A stretch of 43,500 bases of DNA from a virus: IMG/VR virus record IMGVR_UViG_3300032893_000107, positions 1-43,500 of that record; one strand, written 5' to 3'. This document shows positions 7,637 through 16,423 of the stretch, one piece after another (the stretch's first letter is position 1; every line of letters starts with the position of its first letter). The translations under genes were made by a program, and so were the position numbers. Below the pieces are notes generated by a model. The model saw nothing but the letters and a program-made list of their open reading frames with translations. It did no database searches and had not been told where the DNA came from.

Positions 7637-7812
7637 AAAACTGTAAAATGAAATTATTGCAAGAAACTTTAATGGCCTGTTCTATTCAAAAAAATTTTCA
7701 ATCTCTCCCACCAATGAATATATTTATTTTTCTAAAATCTTCAAAAGAAATTTTAAATTCTGTAAGAAATTTCTCTCGCGCAAGAGAATTATTTAAACAT
7801 CGCTATCAATGA
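7633..7812 (+). CDS. Tiny hypothetical protein, 59 aa
   Basis: The ATG overlaps the stop of the previous small membrane protein gene, and the 3' end overlaps the convergent gene by 20 bases. The product starts MKNCKMKLLQETLMACS and ends in a basic region. LMAC could be read as a lipobox, but the preceding stretch is not hydrophobic enough. No family is recognised. It is supported only by the overlap with its partner. Confidence 0.35.
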   Translation: MKNCKMKLLQETLMACSIQKNFQSLPPMNIFIFLKSSKEILNSVRNFSRARELFKHRYQ

Positions 7813-8785
7813 TAGCTAATTGAGTCGGGACATTAATAACTGTTTTCCCATTATTTTGAGTAAGAATAATTGTAAAGGGAGCTGGGATTCTAGCCATAAG
7901 AAGCGAAGTCTGAGCACTTGTTAGAATACAGATAATTTTTCCTAAAATATTGTTTATAATTTGAACAGGAAAACTTTCATCAGTTGATTTTAAGGACAAA
8001 ATAGTTCCGTCTTCATTTCGAAAACGAAATTCAATAACTGAAGTATTTGTAAGATCATAAGGCTGACAATTGATAGTTTGAACAAGATTTACGATTAAAG
8101 ACCTATCGCTTCCTTTTATAATGGTATCTGAAATAGGGCATTCGATCTGGCAGATATCAGCTTTAACGAAAGCTTGAATATTCGTATAAGGCGGGAAATT
8201 AATAAAAGGTTGTTCAGAAGCTAAAATAAAAAGATTAAATCCGGCCCCTTCACTATCACTGATAATTGAATAATCACTATCGTCATAAACAATATATTGA
8301 ACACTTAACCAATTAGTACCGGGAGGGAAAGAAAGACCTTTAGAATAATAAAGACCATTTGAAATTAAAGATAGTTCAATAGGAGAATCCATGATTAAAG
8401 CATTATCCTTATCGCGGACAAAAGCTTTTACGTATTTATTATTTGCATAATCAGAAAGTTGACAATAAAGAGGCAAAGTACTTCCCACCTGAAGAGCTAC
8501 TGAAAGAGTCTGAGAAGTTAAATCAATTCGAGAAAGACCGGCCCCTTCGCTTCCACTAATTTCGGTATAGCCGCTATCATCATAAACAATATATTGAATG
8601 GTGAGAAAATCGGTGCCGGGAGGAAAATAAAGACTTGAATTAAAATAAAGTCCATTCGAGAGAAGAATCATGTTTACGGTATAAATCACCATTCCGTCTT
8701 CATCTCTAACAAAAGCTTTTATGTATTTATCATTTAAATAGTCAAAAAGTTGAAAATATAAAGGTAAAACGCTTCCTACTTGCAT
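7793..8785 (-). CDS. Baseplate/fibre-associated protein with duplicated domain, 330 aa
   Basis: Residues 1-93 and 97-190 are tandem copies of one domain: both contain QVGS(V/T)LPLY, KAFVRD, SNGLY, PPGT and IQYIVYDDS or VQYIVYDDS. The third part (about 215-330) resembles the N-terminal domain of BppU-like upper baseplate proteins: IIKGSDRSLIVNLVQ, then YDLTNTSVIEFRFRNEDG. This suggests a structural or receptor-contact protein at the tail tip. AAAGGAT lies upstream. It follows two fibre-like genes with signal peptides but has none itself. Confidence 0.65.
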   Translation of the reverse strand: MQVGSVLPLYFQLFDYLNDKYIKAFVRDEDGMVIYTVNMILLSNGLYFNSSLYFPPGTDFLTIQYIVYDDSGYTEISGSEGAGLSRIDLTSQTLSVALQVGSTLPLYCQLSDYANNKYVKAFVRDKDNALIMDSPIELSLISNGLYYSKGLSFPPGTNWLSVQYIVYDDSDYSIISDSEGAGFNLFILASEQPFINFPPYTNIQAFVKADICQIECPISDTIIKGSDRSLIVNLVQTINCQPYDLTNTSVIEFRFRNEDGTILSLKSTDESFPVQIINNILGKIICILTSAQTSLLMARIPAPFTIILTQNNGKTVINVPTQLAIIDSDV

Positions 8786-8803
8786 ATTTAAAATCCTTTT
8801 ATT

Positions 8804-9589
8804 TTAATAATTCCATTTAGCTTGCAAATAATTTTGCAGCAATGTCCTCTCCGCGGAGCTTAAAAGCTTCGAATAAAAGATCACTTCCCCGATATAACCT
8901 GCAAATCCAGGATCAAGTATATCCCCACCAATTGCAGTAGTTGATGGGCTTCCGTTTCCATTTGCAACGGAAGTGCGACTTATAGACGAACCGTTTTTAT
9001 TTGTTGCAAAATTTGTCGTCGTAGTATCACCGCTGCCATTATAATTAAATTCAATTAAATAAGTCGTATTTATGCTTTGAGTAGTAGTGTATGAACCAGT
9101 TGCCCAGGCATTTCCATTATAAAATTTCAAGGCGCTAGAAACTAAACTAAATGCAGGAGGAGTTCCAGAATTGGTAAGATCATTATAGTAGAAATGCTCT
9201 CCTGTTACTGAACTCGGATTGATTAAAAAAAAGAAATCAAATGCTTGATTATGAACCATGAAATAAGAACTAAGAGCTAAATAATTTCCAGGTGTGCCAC
9301 CTGCGAATGAAAGTGCGTTTTTTCCATTGATCACCGAAGTTTTGAAAGTAGGTTGTTGCGCTGGAGTACTTTGAGTAGCATTTCTCGAAGAAGGTGATTT
9401 ATCCTTCCAAGTAGAGACCGGATCATTATTGACGGGGCTACCGCTATTTATCGTGTTCGAATCATTTCCGTCTAACCAAAGGACTAAATTTGAAATACTT
9501 GCCGGAGAAAATTTTCCATTGGTCAATAAAAATCGAAGACCAGCATTTGCTTGAAGAAATAGGATTGAAAAGATTAAAAATAATTTCAT
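8804..9589 (-). CDS. LamG/concanavalin-like protein with Sec signal peptide, 261 aa
   Basis: Residues 1-16 (MKLFLIFSILFLQANA) form a Sec signal peptide with an ANA cleavage site. The rest matches the LamG-like jelly-roll domain found in bacterial surface proteins: LVLWLDGNDSNT, VSTWKDKS, GYIGEVIFYSKLLSSAER, ending LQAKWNY. This fold usually binds sugars. The gene directly follows the large fibre-like gene (3 bases apart), which also has a signal peptide. A virion part assembled in the cytoplasm should not need one, so it may instead be exported to the host surface or be host-derived. Confidence 0.75.
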   Translation of the reverse strand: MKLFLIFSILFLQANAGLRFLLTNGKFSPASISNLVLWLDGNDSNTINSGSPVNNDPVSTWKDKSPSSRNATQSTPAQQPTFKTSVINGKNALSFAGGTPGNYLALSSYFMVHNQAFDFFFLINPSSVTGEHFYYNDLTNSGTPPAFSLVSSALKFYNGNAWATGSYTTTQSINTTYLIEFNYNGSGDTTTTNFATNKNGSSISRTSVANGNGSPSTTAIGGDILDPGFAGYIGEVIFYSKLLSSAERTLLQNYLQAKWNY

Positions 9590-9592
9590 ATT

Positions 9593-12500
9593 TTAAGGTG
9601 TATAATTTTGTTGATAGGAACCAAAGAAATCTGTCCCATCATAGTAAAAATTTATCAAATCAATCCTGGAAGCAGTGGTGGTTATTACCGGAGCATTTCC
9701 ACCTGCCCATTTCACATTCGAAGGCCAAGTAGCCGTGAAGCTTCCAGCCCCAGTTGCTACTTTAAGGACATATGCCCCACCAGTAACTGGATTTGAGAAG
9801 GTATAGGTTACATTCCCCGTCAAAGTTGATTTCTGAGCTGATCCCGTAGACCAATCAATTGTCTGTGCGGTGCCGGAATTCCCTGAATCATATTCGCTTG
9901 GTTCGATATGGTAATTACTGGATTTTAAAGCGGCACTCACTGATATATTTTGGGAGCTATCTATCGAAAGGGCGGCTGAATTATTGGTCTTTAACACCAA
10001 TGGATTTGCGCCCAGAGTCGCGATATTGAGTCCCCCCGTGAAACCGCTATTTGCGTAAATATTCACATCGGCCCCACCGGCAGTTGAGTCGGCGACAATC
10101 CTAAAATCATCCGCATTTGTCGATATCCTAAATTCTGCATTCGCGCTAGCGCCCGAGCTTCCATTCACTAATTGCAAGGCGGTTTTAGTATTTTGGTCCT
10201 TTCTAAATCCTCCGATCGTGCTGCCGTTATTCGTGATGGTTAGAACATCAGTCCCATTGGTGCCTAGAAGTAAACCGCCCGTAGTGGACTCATAATTTAT
10301 GTGGCCGTTGTCTGAGCCATCAATATAAAGATTCATCCCATAGGAGTCAGATAACGAAGACTTAAGAATGAAGGGGCCCGCCTGACTACCTTGAAATATT
10401 ACGGATGTCCCAAATAAGCCAAGCTGCACTCCTCCGGCAGAAACTCCGAAACTCGTCGCTCCGGTTTGATAAAGTCCGCTGGTGCTAGCATTGGCGAAGG
10501 ATATCGAAGGCGATCCAACTAGACCATCAGATGCGAGTAAACTTTTAGAGATAGATAAGTTCCCATTCACCGCGTGAGTTCCGGTGAATCCCGATGCCCC
10601 CAAGGTAATAACTTTCGAGCTACCAATGATCTGCATTATGGTATTGTTAGCCCCATTGTTAAAAATAATATTTCCACTTTTGGTCGAATCCCCGAAATTT
10701 GCACCCGATGAAATCGTTACATTCGCCCCATATATGGCGCTATTTGCTGCGGCTCCCGCAGCGATGATAATAGCGCCGCCTTTTCCTAATCCGTCATTTA
10801 CGTCCCCGCCGTGTAAACTAACTGAACCCGCATCATTGGGATTAGACGCATTATTTATTCCACCGCCATATAAGATAAATGCTCCGGGATATGCGGCAAC
10901 GCCACTTACTTCACCAGGTTGGAATAGAAAGCCACCGACATTCGCGCCATTGGGCGCATCGCCCGTATAGAAATTAAATCCACCGGAAGAGTAATTATCA
11001 GGATCAGTTGCAGTCGTTGTTCCAGTCGTAAAAGTTTGACTTCCAGAATTAAATTCACCAGTCGCATTCCCAGTGAAAATATTTAATCCTTCAGTATCCT
11101 CTGTAGATGAATCCTGGCTATAGAGGTTCAATCCAAGCCCCGAAGCTTTGATTGCAGACATTCCGAAAGAATTGATTGTTTTCGTGCCGGAATCATAGAA
11201 GAGATTCGTGTTATCTTGAGTCAAAAACCCAGAGCCATCGGCGAAAGGAATAGATTTAGCAGTCAATGCCGCCATTTTCGAGAAAGCGATAGCCGCGGAA
11301 GGATCAATATCGGCGTTCACGATTAATGAACTAGAAAGAACACCAGAAGCATTATTGTGGACGACGCCGGCCACGGAAAACGCTGGCAATGAGACTGCTT
11401 GAGAACCGCTGATTAATATTGCAGTCGTATTATTGGTCCTTAAATCTAATGGATTCGCTCCATTGGTAGCTATTCTTAATCCACCAGTGAATCCAGAATC
11501 CGTTGCAAGATATCCCAGGGCACCACCCGCGACGGATGTCGCTTGCCAGTTAAAATCTCCGGCATTCGTAGATAAACTGGATTCAACATATGCACCAGAG
11601 CCTGTATTTCCATTCGTGATTATGCTCCTTAAGATTTGATTCTGGTCGCGTCTTGCAGCAAAAATATTGCTGGTATCAGGCGTCACATTTATCCCAAATC
11701 CTGTTGTGGAAGTTAATTGCCATGTTCCGGTTATGCTAGGCGAATTGGAAAAAACTACATTCGTAGTTCCTGTAGTTCCACTGACTGTAGTTCCTTGAAT
11801 TTTTGCAACGGTCGATGCTACTGAACCAGGACCCGTCGCTGTCACATCATTTGTCAATGCGGTTATGTAGTTCCCAGCGGGCTGCAATGCATTGATTTGA
11901 GTTTGAATTGAAGAAGTAACCCCGTGAACGTATCCAAGTTCTGTCGCAGTAGTTAAAGATGACGAAAGATTTAAACTACCATCTGTAGTCACCGCAGTAC
12001 TTGCGGTCAATGTAGGAATTTTTACTTTTTGAGTCGTGCCGTCAATTAATAACCCTGTCGTATTATTGGTCCTTAAATCTAATGGATTAGTTCCATTGGT
12101 GGCTATTCTTAATCCACCAGTGAATCCTGAATCAGTTGCTAAATAACCAAGCGCTCCACCGGCAATTGATGTCGCTTGCCAGTTAAAATCTCCGGCATCA
12201 GTTGATAGACTTGATTCAACATAGGCACTTGCACCAGAATTGCCATTAGTTATTATGCTTCTTAAGATTTGATTTTGATCACGTCTTGCAACAAAAATGT
12301 TACTGATATTCGGAGTTGAATTAATTCCAAATCCTGCCGTTGACGAAGTTAATTGCCACGTTCCAGTTATGCTAGGCGAATCAGAGAAAACTACATTTGT
12401 AGTCCCAGTCGTCCCGCTAACCGTAGTTCCTTGAATTTTTGCAATTGTGGTCGCCGTAGCTCCAGGGCCCGAACCAGTAACATCCCCGGTCAATGAAGTT

Positions 12501-12697
12501 ATGTAATTTCCTGAAGGAGCTTTATTATTAAAAATATTAAAATTGGCTGCCGTTAAATACCCATCAACCGAAGAACTTGATGCAGGCATGCTCATTAATC
12601 CATTGCTTAAAATCAATGGTGATTGTGCCCGGATGATTTGAGAATTTTCAGCAAATACAACACGACTAATAAATAATAAAAATAAAAAGAATTTCAT
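9593..12697 (-). CDS. Large repetitive fibre-like surface protein with signal peptide, 1034 aa
   Basis: The N-terminus MKFFLFLLFISRVVFA-EN is a Sec signal peptide (VFA cleavage site). The mature protein is Ser/Thr/Gly-rich, typical of trimeric tail fibres and of surface proteins of predatory bacteria. Two long repeats begin near residues 64 and 275 (NYITSLTGDVTG and NYITALTNDVTA) and share GTTVSGTTGTTNVVFS, ARRDQNQILRSIITNG and GFTGGLRIATNG. A third, diverged copy of the last part follows near residue 840. The C-terminal about 100 residues resemble the tip of phage fibres (VTYTFSNPVTGGAYVLKV). No intramolecular chaperone domain is seen. The Shine-Dalgarno is strong (AAAGGGGGC). It is either a receptor-binding fibre or an exported adhesin. 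Confidence 0.8.
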   Translation of the reverse strand: MKFFLFLLFISRVVFAENSQIIRAQSPLILSNGLMSMPASSSSVDGYLTAANFNIFNNKAPSGNYITSLTGDVTGSGPGATATTIAKIQGTTVSGTTGTTNVVFSDSPSITGTWQLTSSTAGFGINSTPNISNIFVARRDQNQILRSIITNGNSGASAYVESSLSTDAGDFNWQATSIAGGALGYLATDSGFTGGLRIATNGTNPLDLRTNNTTGLLIDGTTQKVKIPTLTASTAVTTDGSLNLSSSLTTATELGYVHGVTSSIQTQINALQPAGNYITALTNDVTATGPGSVASTVAKIQGTTVSGTTGTTNVVFSNSPSITGTWQLTSTTGFGINVTPDTSNIFAARRDQNQILRSIITNGNTGSGAYVESSLSTNAGDFNWQATSVAGGALGYLATDSGFTGGLRIATNGANPLDLRTNNTTAILISGSQAVSLPAFSVAGVVHNNASGVLSSSLIVNADIDPSAAIAFSKMAALTAKSIPFADGSGFLTQDNTNLFYDSGTKTINSFGMSAIKASGLGLNLYSQDSSTEDTEGLNIFTGNATGEFNSGSQTFTTGTTTATDPDNYSSGGFNFYTGDAPNGANVGGFLFQPGEVSGVAAYPGAFILYGGGINNASNPNDAGSVSLHGGDVNDGLGKGGAIIIAAGAAANSAIYGANVTISSGANFGDSTKSGNIIFNNGANNTIMQIIGSSKVITLGASGFTGTHAVNGNLSISKSLLASDGLVGSPSISFANASTSGLYQTGATSFGVSAGGVQLGLFGTSVIFQGSQAGPFILKSSLSDSYGMNLYIDGSDNGHINYESTTGGLLLGTNGTDVLTITNNGSTIGGFRKDQNTKTALQLVNGSSGASANAEFRISTNADDFRIVADSTAGGADVNIYANSGFTGGLNIATLGANPLVLKTNNSAALSIDSSQNISVSAALKSSNYHIEPSEYDSGNSGTAQTIDWSTGSAQKSTLTGNVTYTFSNPVTGGAYVLKVATGAGSFTATWPSNVKWAGGNAPVITTTASRIDLINFYYDGTDFFGSYQQNYTP
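11395..11875 (-). repeat. Long direct repeat in fibre-like gene, copy B
   Basis: Second copy of the fibre repeat, same orientation as copy A. Differences are mostly synonymous or conservative, so the duplication is fairly recent or kept alike by recombination. Confidence 0.75.
12025..12508 (-). repeat. Long direct repeat in fibre-like gene, copy A
   Basis: About 480 bases encoding the first fibre repeat. Copy B begins about 630 bases further along the gene. Long stretches are almost identical at DNA level, for example the segments encoding RTNNTT and DFNWQATS. Confidence 0.75.
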
Positions 12698-12706
12698 AAG
12701 CCCCCT

Positions 12707-13099
12707 TTAGACAATTTCAATATGAAACGATGTCACCCCATTTAATGCGTTCATAAACTCTAAAAATTTATTTCTGCTTTCAGTTATCATTGAAAAATTT
12801 GAGATTTCTTCACCAAGGAGAATGCACCCACTTGAGTCATTATTAAAATTTCCCGGATGAAATAAAAGGCCTGTATGACCGGGAACACCCATAATCTCAA
12901 AAGTTTCGAAAAATTCATTCGATATTTGATGAGTTCCTCTAACACACCAATATTTGCCTGCAGGAATTTTAGGAAGATATTTCCCATCTTCTTGAAGATA
13001 GGCATGCTCCAATGTTTTAGCGAATTCTTCATTATCCCCATAAAAAAATAAACTTCCAAAAATTCCTGTTTCTAAAAAATTTGTTCTCTGAAGAAGCAT
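12707..13099 (-). CDS. DUF5675 family protein, possible cell-wall enzyme
   Basis: Matches the DUF5675 pattern: opening hydrophobic Leu-x-Arg strand, TLEHAYL, then IPAGKYWCVRG, then VPGHTGLLFHPGN and SSGCILLG. The His (HPGN) and Cys (GCI) in the second half resemble the catalytic layout of L,D-transpeptidase-like domains, so a peptidoglycan-active role is possible but unproven. At 130 aa the family length is normal. It lies between two fibre genes. No other classical endolysin is visible in the window, which makes this and the papain-like enzyme the main lysis candidates. Confidence 0.7.
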   Translation of the reverse strand: MLLQRTNFLETGIFGSLFFYGDNEEFAKTLEHAYLQEDGKYLPKIPAGKYWCVRGTHQISNEFFETFEIMGVPGHTGLLFHPGNFNNDSSGCILLGEEISNFSMITESRNKFLEFMNALNGVTSFHIEIV

Positions 13100-13101
13100 T
13101 T

Positions 13102-14184
13102 TTACTGATAATATTCTTCGATTATTATAACTCCCGAGCCCCCAGCGCCTGCCGCATTTCCGGTACCTGTTCCACCAGCTGAGCCACCAGCTCCGACACT
13201 ATAATTATAAGATGTTAAAGGCTGACCAATAGTAAATGCTTGAACATATCCGCCTGCGCCGCCACCGCTATTACCAGGAGCTCCTAATCCAGTAGAACCT
13301 GCCGCACCGCCGCCGCCAGTATTTGGTGCACCGGAAGCTGAAGTTGCTCCAGTATTGGCTTGATTACCGCCGCCACCGCCAAAATACCCATTTCCGCCAC
13401 CGCCGCCAAATCCAGAAAAAGCCGCGTTTGTATTTATGGGTGAATTTCCGTTTCCGCCAGTTGCTAAAATTGCCGTTGTCCATCCAGAACCACCGGTAGG
13501 AACGCCGCCAAGTCCACCAATAGTAAATCCAGAATATCCTTTACCCCCGCCAGAACCAGTCAAATTCCCAAAGGTGGTATCCGATCCATTTCCTCCGTCA
13601 CTTGCTTGACCACCACCACCACCGCCGCCACCGATTAAACTAGCTTTTAAATAAAGAGGAGTTCTAACGGCATGAAAACTAATCGTTGCGTCTCCAGTTC
13701 CAGATGATTTAGTTAAAGTCCCTGAAACCGAAGGAGCACCGGTTCCACTTGCGATTAATTGAAGTCCTGAAGCGACAGTTTGTTTTACGGTAAAAGTGAA
13801 AGTGTTATTTGTATAGGTGGCCCCAATGGTTGCTGAACCAGTTGCAATAAAGAAAATATAATTTAGATAATGAGTTCCACTACCAGAACTATAAAGAGTG
13901 ACTTGCGGTGCTAATGGAATTATCAAAGCTTTTAATTGAGATAAAATAACCGACTCATTCCCATCGACATCGAGCATGTCAGTTCCAGTAACATCCGAAG
14001 TTAACTGGGCTAGCTGAGAAGTGATAAAATTTGCTTGTCGAAGAGCTTTGTTATTTAATTTAGAACTCGCAACGCCAGGTTTATTCCCGCTATCTCTGTC
14101 AGTTGAAGCTAAATAATCGCTTTCGGATAAAAGATTGGTTCCGGTATCTGTCGGACAAAATTGTAAAAAATCATTTTGTGGCAT
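13102..14184 (-). CDS. Tail fibre with glycine-rich tip domain, 360 aa
   Basis: Residues 1-95 look like a phage-attachment domain (LNNKALRQANFITSQLAQLTSDVTG). A beta-rich middle follows. From about residue 184 onward the protein is dominated by long Gly runs (GGGGGGGG, GFGGGGGNG, GGAGG) and ends VIIIEEYYQ. Such glycine-rich C-terminal domains form packed polyglycine-II helices in adhesins such as S16 gp38 and bind outer-membrane receptors. It has no signal peptide, unlike the larger fibre-like protein. AAGGA lies upstream. It comes right after the baseplate gene for fibre attachment, so it is the most likely true receptor-binding fibre. Confidence 0.8.
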   Translation of the reverse strand: MPQNDFLQFCPTDTGTNLLSESDYLASTDRDSGNKPGVASSKLNNKALRQANFITSQLAQLTSDVTGTDMLDVDGNESVILSQLKALIIPLAPQVTLYSSGSGTHYLNYIFFIATGSATIGATYTNNTFTFTVKQTVASGLQLIASGTGAPSVSGTLTKSSGTGDATISFHAVRTPLYLKASLIGGGGGGGGQASDGGNGSDTTFGNLTGSGGGKGYSGFTIGGLGGVPTGGSGWTTAILATGGNGNSPINTNAAFSGFGGGGGNGYFGGGGGNQANTGATSASGAPNTGGGGAAGSTGLGAPGNSGGGAGGYVQAFTIGQPLTSYNYSVGAGGSAGGTGTGNAAGAGGSGVIIIEEYYQ

Positions 14185-14201
14185 TTGTTCTTTTCCTTAT
14201 T

Positions 14202-14867
14202 CTAAGTTGGTGAAATCTCTCTTGCCCACGAACCTATATCCCACCCTTGAAGTAAAGGCGCGTCAAGATCCCAAGCGAAAATTGGTCCTGAATCTATTGC
14301 GACATAATAAGCTTCAACTCTTACTCCTTCCGGTTTTAAAGGAATATATCCACCAGTAATAAGAGCAAGAGTAAGTGAATCAATAATACCCCCTGCGATT
14401 ATTAAATCGTAGGTCATATTTTGATTATCTTGAATTAAAATCGTAATTGTTGGAAAAAGAGAATCCCAAATTTTATATGCACCTTCTGTCGTGCCGTCCC
14501 AATGATTCGACGCGATTTTTCCTTTAATAAGAGATTTATAAGAATCATCAGGTAAAACTGTAACATTTACAGGTTGATTTGAAGGCTGCCAGGAACCATA
14601 ATCCCAACCAACTGTATAATCAGTACCGTCCCATGTAAAATAAACCCCCGAAATAGGAATTGCGATATTTCGACTAACGCCGACCCATTGCCCGATAATA
14701 TCTAATTGATTCCCTACTGCGATATCCAAATCAAAAATTGGAATCATTGAAGTAAATAGATTTTGAATTTGAATAAATGCTTTAAGATTAACTGTTAAAG
14801 TCTCAATAAAAATCGGCTGATTTCTATTGGCTGACGGAACTAAATTTAAATAATCATTTAAGGTCAT
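14202..14867 (-). CDS. DUF2612 baseplate protein (P2 I / Mu gp48-like)
   Basis: Contains LFDLDIA-type text (IPIFDLDIAVGNQLDIIGQWVGVSR) and FTWDGTDYTVGWDYGSW, typical of DUF2612. That family sits on the outer baseplate wedge and links the wedge to the fibres. At 221 aa the size is normal. The start overlaps the baseplate J stop (ATGA), so the two are coupled. Confidence 0.85.
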   Translation of the reverse strand: MTLNDYLNLVPSANRNQPIFIETLTVNLKAFIQIQNLFTSMIPIFDLDIAVGNQLDIIGQWVGVSRNIAIPISGVYFTWDGTDYTVGWDYGSWQPSNQPVNVTVLPDDSYKSLIKGKIASNHWDGTTEGAYKIWDSLFPTITILIQDNQNMTYDLIIAGGIIDSLTLALITGGYIPLKPEGVRVEAYYVAIDSGPIFAWDLDAPLLQGWDIGSWAREISPT

Positions 14868-16048
14868 GTGATAATAATTGTTACGTCAGTTGTTGGGTCA
14901 CATACCGGATTTTCATCAAAATCAAGACTTAGATTACTTGCTGCATATGAACCACCATTTTTAGCTAGCTCAATTGTTGCAATATCATAAGCGGTCAAAG
15001 GAGGAACGCCATTTAAATAAGCCGGTGCAAAAAGTTTGGTTAAAAGAATAGGCTCGCCAATTTCACCACTGTTAACCATAGCCGCTACGGCATCTTGAAT
15101 TTGAACTAAATAATCATCTGACCAGCCAACTCCTGTCGACATTGTTATTTGAACATGAACTGTTGCCGTAACCGCTCTTTGAAAATGGATATTAATCGGC
15201 ATTCCTTTAGAATCGTAAACCATAACTGTTTGATCGCCATAAGTGCCACAACCTGGTGTTTTATGAATCTGAATAGCTTGGGCAATATCGCTATTACTTC
15301 CCCCAGCAACAACAACACAAATACTATGAGCAGGTACGCCATTTCCGTCTGTACTTTCGGTATCATTTTCATAACCCTGGACTTTAGTAACTCCCGTTAC
15401 GTTTTCGACAGCTCCAATAGTTCCCTCAAAAACAGTCAAAGAAGGATTTGCCACACTTTGCTCTTGTCTTATTCTTAACGCGGCGTCGGATTCAACGGGA
15501 GCTCCCGGAGTTGCTGCAGAAGAATTATTTACAGTTTGCCATCCTCTAGTCGGAGTAAAAATTGAATTAATTGTATTGCTATCGGCGGTCACAGCTCCCA
15601 CAATTGCAGCCGTTGCAACAACATCGATAGTTCCACCATCAGGAATAGTTACAACACCGGGTAAAAGCCATTGCTGATTTAAAGTATCTACAGCTACCCC
15701 ATTTGTAATAATTGTCCCCGCTGTTCCACCAATGGTGAGAGTGGCTGTTGAAAATGAAGGGAGTTGTCTAGATACGCCATTAATTTTTACAACTCGTGAA
15801 AGACCTGCTCCTTGAGCTGAAAGTGGAGGGAAGGAATTATAAGTAGAAGCTCCTAAAGCCGCACAATCATACATTGCCTTTGAAAGAATTGCTAAAAATT
15901 GACCGTCTTGAGAATCTGGCTCTAAATAAACATCCGCACCATAAATTCCTTGATATTGAGAAATTAACCAATTTTGAACAGTTGGATAATCAGGATAATG
16001 ATATCCTGTCGCGTCAATATAAACTAAAGTTGAAAAATCTACCGCCAT
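14864..16048 (-). CDS. Baseplate J-like wedge protein
   Basis: Baseplate wedge subunit of contractile tails. It has the N-terminal YGADVYLEPDSQDGQFLAILSKA region and the central PGAPVESDAALRIRQ motif, typical of the Baseplate_J family, followed by VTGVTKVQGYEN. The length (394 aa) fits. AAGGA lies before the ATG. It is coupled to DUF2612 downstream and follows the gp25-like gene, the usual order of wedge genes. Confidence 0.9.
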   Translation of the reverse strand: MAVDFSTLVYIDATGYHYPDYPTVQNWLISQYQGIYGADVYLEPDSQDGQFLAILSKAMYDCAALGASTYNSFPPLSAQGAGLSRVVKINGVSRQLPSFSTATLTIGGTAGTIITNGVAVDTLNQQWLLPGVVTIPDGGTIDVVATAAIVGAVTADSNTINSIFTPTRGWQTVNNSSAATPGAPVESDAALRIRQEQSVANPSLTVFEGTIGAVENVTGVTKVQGYENDTESTDGNGVPAHSICVVVAGGSNSDIAQAIQIHKTPGCGTYGDQTVMVYDSKGMPINIHFQRAVTATVHVQITMSTGVGWSDDYLVQIQDAVAAMVNSGEIGEPILLTKLFAPAYLNGVPPLTAYDIATIELAKNGGSYAASNLSLDFDENPVCDPTTDVTIIIT

Positions 16049-16057
16049 TTTTATTCC

Positions 16058-16423
16058 TTAATAATTTATGTAATTTTCAATATCGACCTCAGTGGGTCCG
16101 TAAATCGTATCCAAATCCATTGTCGCTGGATATTTTCTCGAATCAGGATCAAGAGTACTTTCAAAATTAGATAAATCATTAACTCCTTGGGTCCCTAAAA
16201 CTCTTTGTTGAATTGTAACATCAGCCGATTTTTGAGAATATTTTCCAAGAACTCCTTGCATATAGGCCGTTCCTTCTTCTGTATCTAAAAACCATTCCCC
16301 CACCCAAAGATTAAGTCTTGTTTGAACAGCTTGAGCCGGAGCTTCAGGAACATCCTTATAAAAATCAAGTTGTCCATTTCCAAAAGTATAATCTCCACTT
16401 GGTGATAATTTTCGATATCTCAT
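16058..16423 (-). CDS. Baseplate wedge protein, gp25/W-like
   Basis: A 121-aa protein between the spike and baseplate J genes. The N-terminal GDYTFGNGQLDFYKD, then VQTRLNLWVGEWFLDTEEGT and a C-terminal acidic part, fit the small wedge protein of Bcep-type myoviruses (functional counterpart of T4 gp25 or P2 W). Start and upstream stop overlap (ATGA). The family call rests on pattern and position. Confidence 0.75.
   Translation of the reverse strand: MRYRKLSPSGDYTFGNGQLDFYKDVPEAPAQAVQTRLNLWVGEWFLDTEEGTAYMQGVLGKYSQKSADVTIQQRVLGTQGVNDLSNFESTLDPDSRKYPATMDLDTIYGPTEVDIENYINY

Noticed and set aside
10584-10970. Pro-rich + frames inside the fibre-like gene
   Set aside because: They are reverse-strand shadows of Gly/Ser-rich coding DNA.
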